Notes under the pieces: generated by a model
The model's input: only the letters and a program-made list of their open reading frames with translations
The model's database searches: none
What the model was told of the DNA's origin: nothing
Translations under genes and position numbers: made by a program
NCBI GenBank assembly: GCA_001247695.2
Contig: LGRX02034611.1
Location: 1-28,577 of the forward strand
Reading direction: 5' to 3'
Source of the DNA: Cymbomonas tetramitiformis
Taxonomy: Eukaryota; Chlorophyta; Pyramimonadophyceae; Pyramimonadales; Pyramimonadaceae
Length of the DNA stretch: 28,577 nt
Part shown: in pieces, positions 1 to 7,884 of the stretch
How positions within the stretch are numbered: the first letter of the stretch is position 1
How the letters are laid out: each line of letters opens with the position of its first letter

Positions 1-425
1 GGGTGGGCCTCCTTGCAGGCGCGTGGCGATGCGTCCCGTCGAGACGGGTGCACTCGCCCGGAGCTTGGGGCTCGCCGGCCTCATCAGCACCCGAGTGTGG
101 GTGCCGCGCTCCGCGCTCGGCGGCGGGGCATGCGTGCGCGGTGTGCTGCTCCCAGGCACGCGCATCAACCTCTGCAAGGAGACCCGATGCGCCTGGACGC
201 GGTGCACACGCTGCGCGCTACCCCCAGGCACCATGCGTCTGGTGTGCCTGGCGGGGCAGCGGCGCGTCACGCAGCCCGAGATAGCACTGCGAGAGCTGCT
301 GCCTCATGGCGGTGCGCATGGCGCGCTCGCGGTGGCTGCCATCTGCCACTCGCGGCGCGCTCTCTCCCCCCCAAAAGAAAAGCGGTCCGCTCCCGGACGC
401 TACTCTCTCGGTGGCCCTAAGGGGA
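1..425 (-). repeat. GC-rich 3' segment shared in inverted orientation with 28145-28577
   Basis: Read on the minus strand, this segment matches 28145-28577 on the plus strand over most of its length. Both include a purine tract next to AGCGGTCC, the core CATGGTGCCT and the word GCGCAGCGTGTGCAC. The similarity is imperfect, so the copies are diverged rather than an assembly fold-back. The first 18 bases of the window recur exactly at 478-495. Confidence 0.7.
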
Positions 426-433
426 GGGCGCGG

Positions 434-495
434 GTGAGCACCTCGGTGTGCTCACCTCGTGGCGACACGCCTGCAAGGGTGGGCCTCCTTGCAGG
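434..495. repeat. Two adjacent stem-loops
   Basis: GTGAGCAC (434-441) pairs with GTGCTCAC (448-455) around a 6-nt loop. CCTGCAAGG (470-478) pairs with CCTTGCAGG (487-495) around an 8-nt loop. They sit in a stretch of roughly 110 bp that interrupts the similarity between the left and right element copies, so they may mark a small insertion. Confidence 0.5.
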
Positions 496-552
496 GTCGC
501 TCCTCGTACGCCTACTGTTCCTACCCTAAGTCCTAAACCTCCTAATACTTCC

Positions 553-2660
553 CTAGTACGCCTCGAGGGCCCCCTCGTAGAGGTGGACTCTCCAGATGGC
601 GTTTGCTTCCCCAAGTGCGTAAGGATGTGAGCATGGAGCAACTGATAGTTGTCTGCTCACACCCTTAGCTAGGCTCGTGAGCGCTATGCTCTCAGCCTTT
701 GGCTCAGCAACGCCACTAGGGTCCGGTGCGACACCCACCGAGCTCCTCGTGCCACGGGCCCCTCGCCTCCTACGTGAGGCTATCCGCCTTCTATCGCGGG
801 CCCCTCGTCTCCCGCGGCGACCTGCTCGCCTCCTCCGACGGCATGCTCGCCTCGTGGGGGTCGCGCCTATCGCACTCCGAGCATCGCTCCTCCCTCTCGC
901 ATCCTGCGACACGGCCTGGACGCCGAGAGCCTGCGAGCCTGTCGAGTCCAATGCCTCGGCCGATGGCCCGACCACGCCTCGCCTATCATGGGTCCCTCGC
1001 CTCCCGCGGCGACCTGCTCGCCTCCTCCGACGGCATGCTCGCCTCGTGGGGGTCGCGCCTATCGCACTCTGAGCATCGCTCCTCCCTCTCGCATCCTGCG
1101 ACACGGCCTGGACGCCGAGAGCCTGCGAGCCTGTCGAGTCCAATGCCTCGGCCGATGGCCCGACCACGCCTCGCCTATCATGGGTCCCTCGCCTCCCGCG
1201 GCGACCTGCTCGCCTCCCCCGACGGCATGCTCGCCTCGTGGGGGTCGCGCCTATCGCACTCTGAGCATCGCTCCTCCCTCTCGCATCCTGCGACACGGCC
1301 TGGACGCCGAGAGCCTGCGAGCCTGTCGAGTCCAATGCCTCGGCCGATGGCCCGACCACGCCTCGCCTATCATGGGTCCCTCGCCTCCCGCGGCGACCTG
1401 CTCGCCTCCCCCGACGGCATGCTCGCCTCGTGGGGGTCGCGCTTGCCGCAACCCGGGTATCATGCCACCTCCTCGCATCCGGCGAAGCGGCCTCAACGCC
1501 GAGAGCCTGCAAGCCTGTCGAGTCCAACGCCTCGGCCGATGGCTCGACCACGCCTCGCCTACCACGGGCTCCTCGCCTCCCGCGGCGACCTGCTCGCCTC
1601 CCTCTACGGCTCGCTCGCCTCGTGGGTGCTGCGCCTGCCGCATCAGGGACACCGCACCACTTCCCCGCATCGGGCGACGCGGCCACAACGTCGAGAGCCT
1701 GCGAGCCTAACAGGTCCGTGTGGCTAGGGGGCAGCCGTGCGCCCTCTCGGAGAAACGCCTCGCCGCCAGGTAGCGGCAATGACACCTCCTCGGGCAGCAC
1801 CTCGGCAGAGCCACTAGAGGACATCCGTGCACACTCCATGGGCTGCACCTCGACTGTGCGCTCCGGTGATGACTGCGTGCACCCCTCACGCGGTGACTCG
1901 ACTCTGCTGGCAGGTGGCCGCTGCGCGCACTCGTCGGGCCGCACCGCCAATGTGCCGCCAGGGGCCAGCTGTGCGCACTCTCGGAGCGACGCCTCTGCCT
2001 CCTCGTCGGGTGGCGGCAGTGTGTGCTCCTGGGGCAACACTCCTGCTCCACTACCATCAGGTGGCCACTGTGTGCGCTCCCCGGGCAGCACCTCCACCGA
2101 CGACTGCGGATATGGGCCTAGTGGTGGCGCCGTGAGCGGCCTCCAAGGCTCCGCATCAACGGACAGCTGGGTGCGTGTCACGCCAGCGCGCGCGTCTGTG
2201 TCGTGGCTTTGGTCGCGCGCCTCGCTCGGGGCACCGCCAACGCTCTGGCTGTGGTCTAGCGCCTCGCTCGGGTCACCGCCAGCGCTCTGACCGTGGCCGT
2301 GCACCTCACAGGGGGTTGCGCCGGTGCCATGGCCGTGCTCGCGGGGCTCGCTAGGGGCACTGCTAGCGCTATGGCTATGGGTGCGCCTCGCGCCGGGGCA
2401 TATGTAGCGCATGCCCGCGCCATGCTTGCTACTGCGCGCCCCGCTAGGGACGGCACTTGCACAGTAGCCGTGCGCTTCGCTCTGGGCAGCGCTTGCGCTG
2501 TGGCCGTCGCCGCGCGCCTCGCTCGAGGCATCGCTCGTGCCGTGGCCGTGCGTCATGCTCAGAGCAGCGACGATGTGGTTGCGCGCCTCGCTAGGGGCAG
2601 CGCCAGCGCCGTGCCTGTGGCCGCGTGCCTCGCTCAGAGCGGCCGATGCGCCGCCTCGCT
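553..2660 (-). CDS. Arg-rich repeat protein, C-terminal part (left element)
   Basis: This is a 667-codon open frame from an internal ATG at 2556. The frame stays open up to about 2660, where a frameshift separates it from the upstream frame 3953-2634. The N-terminal part continues the short S-E-A-R-G-H type repeats. A middle part is rich in E-C-A-(R/Q) and P-P motifs. From about 1700 to 790 there are five tandem 64-residue repeats (192 bp each), each with a highly basic core such as RRGRRAGRRGRRG followed by SAEALDSTG. The frame ends at a TAG just after a Y-E-x-A-x-E-A-Y motif also present in the right-end ORF (28116-28140), which reads on. That shared motif and the shared orientation relative to the 3' segment are why I choose this strand; other frames are also open because repeat periods are multiples of three. 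The product could be a nucleic-acid-binding Gag-like protein; function unknown. Confidence 0.45.
790..1700 (-). repeat. Five tandem 192-bp (64-codon) repeats
   Basis: The landmark GCATGCTCGCCTCG recurs at 841, 1033, 1225 and 1417, with a diverged fifth unit near 1609. The period is exactly 192 bp. Units 1 to 3 are nearly identical and units 4 and 5 are more diverged. The period preserves all reading frames. Confidence 0.9.
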
Positions 2661-3953
2661 AGTGTGGCCGCGCGCCTCGCTAGGGGCAGCGCCAGTGCCG
2701 CGACTGCCACCACGCGCCTCGCTAGGGGCAGCGCCAGTGCCGCGACTGCCACCACGCGCCTCGCTAGGGGCAGCGCTCGTGCCGCGACTGCCACCACTCG
2801 CCTCGCCAGGGGCAGCGCTGGTGCTAGGGCAGTGGCCGCGCACCTCGCTAGAGGCAATGCCGATGTGGTTGCGCGCCTCGCTAGGGGCAGCGCCAGCGCC
2901 GTGCCTGTGGCCGCGTGCCTCACTCAGAGCGGCGCCGATGTGACCGCACGCCTCGCTAGGGGCAGCGCTAGTGCCGCGACTGCCACCACGCGCCTCGCTA
3001 GGGGCAGCGCCAGTGCCGCGACTGCCACCACGCGCCTCGCTAGGGGCAGTGCCAATGCTGTGGCTGTGGCCGCGTGCATCGCCAGGGGCAGCGCCAGTGC
3101 CGCGACTGCCACCACGCGCCTCGCCGGGGGCAGCGCCGATGTGGCCGCGCGCCTCGCTAGGGGCAGCGCCAGTGCCGCGACTGCCACCACGCGCCTCGCT
3201 AGGGGCAGCGCCGATGCCGTGGCCATGCTCGCGGAGCTCGCTAGGGGCAGTGCTAGCGCTATGGCCGTGGGTGCGCCTCGCGCCAGGGCATATGTAGCGC
3301 ATGCCCGCGCCATGCATGCTACTGCACCTCCCGCTAAGGGCGACACTCGCGCCATGGCTGTGCGCCTCGCTCAGGGCAGCACTCGCGCAGTGGCCGCGGC
3401 CGCGCGCCTCGCCAGGGGCAGCGCTCGCGCAATGGCTGTGGCCGTGCGCTTCGCTAGGAGTAGTGCCGTGACTGGCGCTGTGGCCGTCACCGCGCACTTC
3501 ACCAGGGGCAGCGCCAGCGCTGTGGCCATGGCCGCGAGCCTCGCTCGAGGCAGCGCTCGTGCTGTGGCTGTGGCCACGCGCTCCACTAAAGGTAGCATCG
3601 GTGCTGTGGCCGTACGCCGAGTGCGCTCTGCGCCCGTCCAATCTGAGGTACCTCCCCCCCCCCTCGGACAGGCGCAAGACCGCACGGCGCACAATCCCAC
3701 GGGACGCCGCCCGCAAAAAGCTAAGCCTAGCAACGAAAAACGCCGCCCGCCGCCACGCCCGCAAACCCGCCGCCCGATCCCGCATCTCCTGACCCCTAAG
3801 CCAAACCACGCAACGATCGCGCCCGACACGGACATCCCGCAACACCTGAAGCCGCAGAATGAACCACGCCGCCCGATCCCAGGCCCGCTGCTGAGCCATA
3901 CGCACCGCGCACCGCGAAGCCACGCGCTTGGCTCGGCACATCCCGACGCTCAT
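2634..3953 (-). CDS. Ser/Glu/Ala/Arg/Gly-repeat protein, N-terminal part (left element)
   Basis: This is a 439-codon frame starting at an ATG (3953). It consists largely of 14-residue repeats of the type SEARGGSRGTGAAP (42 bp per unit), with variants SEARGHGHSAGAAP. It contains a block (GMRYICPGARRTH) that also occurs in the downstream frame around 2400, so the two frames are parts of one repeat protein. Its stop near 2634 comes from one or two small indels in a repeat unit, compared with the intact homologous unit near 2930. The reconstructed frame would span about 3953-553, roughly 1,100 residues. The opposite strand is open too (RLARGSASAATATT repeats). I prefer this strand because it follows the LTR and leader. 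Confidence 0.4.
   Translation of the reverse strand: MSVGMCRAKRVASRCAVRMAQQRAWDRAAWFILRLQVLRDVRVGRDRCVVWLRGQEMRDRAAGLRAWRRAAFFVARLSFLRAASRGIVRRAVLRLSEGGGRYLRLDGRRAHSAYGHSTDATFSGARGHSHSTSAASSEARGHGHSAGAAPGEVRGDGHSASHGTTPSEAHGHSHCASAAPGEARGRGHCASAALSEAHSHGASVALSGRCSSMHGAGMRYICPGARRTHGHSASTAPSELREHGHGIGAAPSEARGGSRGTGAAPSEARGHIGAAPGEARGGSRGTGAAPGDARGHSHSIGTAPSEARGGSRGTGAAPSEARGGSRGTSAAPSEACGHIGAALSEARGHRHGAGAAPSEARNHIGIASSEVRGHCPSTSAAPGEASGGSRGTSAAPSEARGGSRGTGAAPSEARGGSRGTGAAPSEARGHTSEAAHRPL
2660..3230. repeat. 42-bp GC-rich minisatellite within the ORF
   Basis: Tandem units contain CTCGCTAGGGGCAGCGCCAG followed by a variable tail such as TGCCGCGACTGCCACCACGCGC. At least ten full or partial copies lie between 2660 and 3230, and looser copies extend to about 3590. 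The unit length of 42 keeps frame. Confidence 0.85.
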
Positions 3954-4892
3954 CCCGGGGACCGCCGCGCACCCAGGCCGTGACGTGCTAATTAACTAAC
4001 GCAGTGGAGGCACTTACGCCCACGCAAAGCAACAAGCACACGCCGCACCCAGAAATTCACCACTCAGGCACGAGCCGAGTGGCCAAACCGGCCGAAGCGC
4101 GGCAATTCCTGAGTATAGAGGGCGCAAGCCCTAGGCTACCCGAGATTGAGAAACACGGGGACAATTCAGCAAAGGCCGCACAATTTTAAAAAAATCGCGC
4201 AGCGCTCCCGCCGCGAAGGGTCGGTGCTGCCGAAAAATCCACGCGATCCCAAATCCCAAGCCCGACCTGCGCAACTGTGCGCTCGTGACACGAGCTCAAG
4301 CGCTATGCGTGAACAAGAAACATGCTAGGGCAGAAGCGCGCCTGAATCTCCTCGCGGCCCAAAGTACCCGGAGATCGGAACTCCAAGAACACCTGAAACC
4401 CGGCATCACCAACCCGCAGCCAAACCGACACGCCGCCCAAAGCGCACGACAAAACATCCTAGACCAAAAGAAAGAATCTACGCAAAACACGTTTTCGTTC
4501 GTAAAAGTAAAAATAATTCCAAAGTCATACACGCAAATTCCAAATTGCATATACGCAAAGGACGCTACAACGCCACGTCAAGGCAGCCGCCCCATCCGAG
4601 GACAGAACAGACTCAAAGTACATTCGCAAAGGGGAGGGAGGACCAAGGGCCCCAAGCCACCTCCTTCATTGCTAGGTAGTCGTACCAAACTACGTCGCGG
4701 ATCAAAGCACTCGGAGAATTCCACTCCTAGAGCACCTGAATCCCACAACCACGCACCCACCAACACGAAGCAGAAACGCACGACACACTGTTCTAGATTT
4801 CAAGAAAGAAACGTCGGGCGAAAGGCATTACGCAAGGGGGGTGCAATCAGAATACGCAGAAACAGAAATTTTCAGGAAGCGACCGGTAAAAC
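3954..4892 (-). other. T/G-rich leader of left element (no convincing gene)
   Basis: The minus strand is strongly T/G-rich, matching the plus-strand leader 25260-26769 in composition. Both leaders contain TTGAAATCT followed within a few bases by CAGTGTGT (left near 4800-4780, right near 25358-25378). Open frames here are short and I see no domain in them. Confidence 0.4.
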
Positions 4893-4905
4893 GATCCAAT
4901 TACCA
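4892..4905 (-). other. Putative primer-binding site of left element
   Basis: The minus strand reads TGGTAATTGGATCG three bases inside the LTR end CTCCTACA. The right copy has the same end, the same AAA spacer and TGGTATCAG. Only the first five bases match the initiator-Met-type PBS here, so this copy is diverged. Confidence 0.45.
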
Positions 4906-4908
4906 TTT

Positions 4909-5240
4909 TGTAGGAGTCTACACCTTGACTTCTTCTCTTCTTTACGGTTTCGGACTTATACTATTCTACACTTATTAAACGACCGCACGAGGTATGCTTA
5001 CGCTTGGTCAACTACAAGACTTCGGTTTCGTAAATCTATATAGTTATGCTTTTGCTATCAGTGCATGCTTTCAATACACAATATACAGCAGTTACGGCTC
5101 TTTACTTTTATGTTATACTTTTCAGTTCAGTTCATCTCCGAAACTGGTTACACTTAGAGTTCTTATGCATTCAGGAACTCTCTCCATAACTCAACTGTAC
5201 TGAGTACTCCGTACAACAGGCTAGGCACCTCACATCAACA
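4909..5240 (-). repeat. Putative 5' LTR of left element (332 bp)
   Basis: Read on the minus strand, it begins TGTTGATGTGAGG and ends CTCCTACA, followed by AAA and TGGTA. The same start (TGTTGA) and end-plus-spacer-plus-PBS are seen at 24819-25258. The interiors are only weakly alike. Its AT-rich character contrasts with the GC-rich body. Confidence 0.45.
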
Positions 5241-5282
5241 TCATTCTGATCGGTCCTACTGTACTCCGTACTGAGTACTCTT
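5196..5282. repeat. GTAC-rich short repeats
   Basis: The words GTACTGAGTACTCCGTAC (5198-5215) and GTACTCCGTACTGAGTAC (5261-5278) are near-palindromic rearrangements of each other, on either side of the putative LTR start at 5240. Confidence 0.5.
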
Positions 5283-5325
5283 GCGTTTTGTACTTAGCCG
5301 TTTTTCTTGCTCTTGTGCTTGCCTC

Positions 5326-6087
5326 CTAGCACACGTAGTGAGGTAGCACACAACGCGAAGGCGAGGAATGCGGTGAGGCGCTCTCGTAGGAGTCATAGCA
5401 CTCGTTGTCGATGGCGAAAATGTCGGAGTCGTGCTTGGTGTCTGGTGCGCAAGCACCACCAGACAACACCAGACCAAAGCCAGAGGCAGAATGTTGTCGA
5501 CGTAATCGAAGAGACTCTAACGCTGAACGAACAGCGGTCATGCGCGCATGCTGGCGGTCAGTATACATGGTCGCTGACCGCTGGCTGCAGAATTCCGCGA
5601 ACGAAGAGTTAGGGTTCCCAAGTGAGGAGGTATCTTGCTATCTTCTCGTAAAATCATTTAAATCAAGCAAATCAAACAGCGATGAAAAGGTCAAATTGGG
5701 CTAGATTTTCGCGGGGAAAACGGTGGTGTAGTCAAAAACGTCGTGCGGGAACCCGTTTTCACGCCAGAAGGGGTACTGTTGGCCAGAAAGTCAAGAGCGC
5801 GTTGGGGTTCTTGTCGATAACGTAACTCCCCGTAAAATTGCCCAAATCCGGCAACGAAAAAGCCTAATTGGGGTCAAATTCCACGGGGAAAACGTTGGTG
5901 AGGTCAAAATAGTCGTGCGGTAAGCCAATTTTCCGGCAGCAGAGGTGCTGCTGGCCAGAGTGTTGAAGGCGTAGATGTCGGTATTTCCAGAATGAAAACG
6001 CAGAGATGTGGCGAAACCAAAAAAACGCCGATAAGACGGGGTGAAGGTCTCGTTAACCCCAGTTGAAGTTGGTCGAAAAAAACACAA
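5326..6087 (-). pseudogene. Decayed minus-strand gene with tandem related segments
   Basis: Three minus-strand stretches give related peptides in different frames. About 6030-5870 reads NTDIYAFNTLASSTSAAGK then RTTILTSPTFSP. About 5815-5700 gives RTTFLTTPPFSPR after a D-F-L-A-N-S-T stretch. About 5430-5370 reads DSDIFAIDNECYDSYESAS. The first two are about 185 bp apart and align over about 36 residues, with mostly conservative changes. Reading frames shift between segments, so the gene looks broken or contains unseen introns. I do not recognise the family. Bases 5568-5690 between the segments carry nothing I can name. Confidence 0.3.
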
Positions 6088-6093
6088 TTTTCC

Positions 6094-6185
6094 GAGGTAC
6101 GTGCGGAGGTACGTGCGGAGGTACGTGCGGGTTACGTGCGGGTTACGTGCGGGTTACGTGCGGGTTACGTGCGGGTTACGTGCGT
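6094..6185. repeat. 11-12 bp minisatellite
   Basis: Three tandem copies of a 12-bp unit (GGTACGTGCGGA) are followed by five of an 11-bp unit (GTTACGTGCGG), the last ending in T. All share the core TACGTGCG. Confidence 0.95.
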
Positions 6186-6251
6186 GATCAAAGTAGCCGA
6201 GAAAACGGATGCCACACCAAAGATGGTGGACCGATAACCTGACAGAAAAGG

Positions 6252-6359
6252 CTAATATATGTTATATATTAGACTGGCGGAAGCACAAGCAGGGAGTGAC
6301 ACCGTAATTCACTGCAGACTAAGATGAGATAATAAAAATAACTTTGGGGTTTTATTATC
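6252..6359. repeat. Two perfect stem-loops and a direct repeat
   Basis: CTAATATAT/ATATATTAG (6252-6272) has a 3-nt loop. GATAATAAAA/TTTTATTATC (6328-6337 with 6350-6359) has a 12-nt loop. CTGGCGGAAGCA occurs near 6274 and again near 6370. This may be a small non-autonomous element. Confidence 0.5.
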
Positions 6360-6941
6360 GCGGAACGAACTGGCGGAAGCAAGCTGACGTGGCACCTCGG
6401 GTCAAGGGGTGATCAGAGAGAGTGTGACTGCCCCCCACCTTATGGGGGGGGGCTGAAAGTCTCATCTCACATCAAGCGTAGAGCCCATAGCCATATTTCG
6501 GTGCACAGGGGTCGAGTAGGTCCCTTGGGATAATTTGTACGCCGTGGGGCTAAGGGGGGCGAGAAAAACCTGCAAAAAGTTTGCAGAATTTCTGGGGTCA
6601 AGTCATAGAAGTCCGGAGGGGGTAATCAGTGTGGTGGGTGGGTGAACTGAAGGTGGGCTGTCGAGTGATTCCCTTGATGGCTAAGGGCGTGCGAGCTACT
6701 CGGATAGTCCACAAGACATGCCTATAAGTCCCCTGAGGGGTGGGGGGTGGAGGGGTGGGAGAGTAGTGGGATGACAGCCCTTGGCTGGCACTCGCGAGAG
6801 GTCTACGCGACTGAGTAAAGAATGGTATCGATTTTCTGAAAAACTGGACCGTCATAGGTTATGTGACACAGCAGCAGCACCTCTCGCTCCGCTCGCTGCA
6901 CTGTGACATGACACATAACATTCAGTTTTACTAGGCGGATC
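6360..6941. other. Intergenic stretch with hairpins only
   Basis: No convincing gene is seen. A C-run/G-run hairpin lies at about 6431-6452 and CTGCAAA/TTTGCAG at 6571-6587. An inverted repeat at 6857-6919 opens with GTTATGTG, closes with CACATAAC, and has CAGC-rich inner arms. Confidence 0.5.
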
Positions 6942-7325
6942 TCAAAAGGAGATCTCCACTAGGCCATCTGACCGTAGGATCATGTGCGCGACAATACTTC
7001 GCTTTTTGCATCCCAACATGCCATGCCACAACGCGAGGGTGGCGTCGCGATAAATGTACGCGACTGCACTGGCACTGTCATCGTTAGCGTCTGGCGATCG
7101 TGAGATCGGATGTTCGTCTGTGTCGCCCGTTGGGATTCGCGCTTTGCTGCCGATTAAGTAAGGTAAGTAAGTAAGGTAAGGTAATTTGGTCCGGTTCCAA
7201 ATCATAAGGAGCAGAGGTTTCATACCGATTTTCCCGAAGCGAACTGCTCTAGGTTTTCGGAAAAGTAGAATGGACAGTTTACGCTCCTTGGGTGCCACTA
7301 TTTGTTGTGCAGACTTGCGACGCAT
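6942..7325 (-). CDS. Hypothetical small protein, possibly with one short intron
   Basis: An ATG at 7325 opens a 127-codon frame. Its middle translates a pyrimidine-rich TTACC-repeat tract, which looks like the 3' end of an intron. A donor GTATGA (7225-7220) and acceptors at CGGCAG (intron 7147-7225) or CAAAG (intron 7142-7225, 84 bp, frame-preserving) are available. With the second acceptor the product keeps the acidic stretch GDTDEHPISRSPDANDD and ends RSDGLVEISF. No domain is recognised. It is divergent from the gene starting at 7885, with about 560 bp between them. Confidence 0.3.
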   Translation of the reverse strand: MRRKSAQQIVAPKERKLSILLFRKPRAVRFGKIGMKPLLLMIWNRTKLPYLTYLPYLIGSKARIPTGDTDEHPISRSPDANDDSASAVAYIYRDATLALWHGMLGCKKRSIVAHMILRSDGLVEISF

Positions 7326-7884
7326 GTTGCTACCATCCGTTTTGTGAGATTGAGATTCAAGTTATAATGTGTTCACCTTGCTCTCAATTCCCATGTCTCA
7401 TATCTTCTCTCGGATGAAAGAGGCAGACCCAAAGAAAAAACGGTGTGAAGCGCAGCCATGAACAAACGCGAACTGATTATATAACCTGGGCACAAGTGGA
7501 GCGATGAAACTCTACAGCGATCCGGGTAAGCCGCTGGTAGAATTGTTAACGTTTCGAAATGTTGCGAACCTTTGACAGACCGAAAGGTATGTGAGGCGTT
7601 TCCTCATTTCGAAATATTTTTCGGGCCTCTTCTCGTTCGAAAAACATTTTCTTCTCTGAACCATTGAGTTCGAACGGAGTCTTCTTAGTTTAACATAGAG
7701 TGGGTGTGCGCGTTACCCTGAAGAAACACGAAGGAGCTATCGACTGCATAAATCAAGCTTGAGCCCGTGATAACACGTTTGTCACCTCAGACCTTCAAAG
7801 CTACGGTTTGGGACTTCCCATTCTACTCACGAAGAATGTTTGGGAGGCTTGGTCACAGGATCATCACGACACGCGCCTTGTCAG
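7326..7884 (+). promoter_or_regulatory. Intergenic/5' region of the 7885 gene
   Basis: There is no gene apart from an upstream ATG at 7836, whose frame runs to 7949 and overlaps the main start in another frame, a possible uORF. Several short inverted words around TTCGAA and TTTCGAAA (7550-7680) are visible. The TATA-like TTATATAA lies at about 7476. Promoter function is inferred from position only. Confidence 0.3.

Larger units (their letters stand above)
1..5240 (-). mobile_element. Left LTR-element copy (minus strand, 3' part cut by window edge)
   Basis: On the minus strand, in order, there are a putative LTR (5240-4909), three A's, a TGGTA primer-binding start (4905), a T/G-rich leader (4892-3954), a GC-rich Arg-rich reading frame (3953-553, broken once) and a GC-rich 3' segment (about 425-1). 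The right end of the window carries the same layout on the plus strand, including the shared LTR/PBS junction and a homologous 3' segment. No reverse transcriptase, integrase or protease is readable in the visible part, so this is either a non-autonomous element or one whose pol lies beyond the window. The family assignment (copia-like, from the TGTTGA LTR start and the iMet-type PBS of the sister copy) is inference. Confidence 0.55.

Noticed and set aside
726..1727. Plus-strand 333-codon frame and other frames across the 192-bp repeats
   Set aside because: A 192-bp period keeps every frame open. The minus frame is longer and joins meaningfully to flanking parts.
2625..3983. Plus-strand 452-codon frame of RLARGSASAATATT repeats
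   Set aside because: It is open only because the 42-bp repeat lacks stops in several frames. The minus strand fits the element orientation and the homology with the right copy better.
6431..6452. Bacterial-type terminator hairpin
   Set aside because: The C-run/G-run hairpin lacks a T-tract and the region is eukaryotic.
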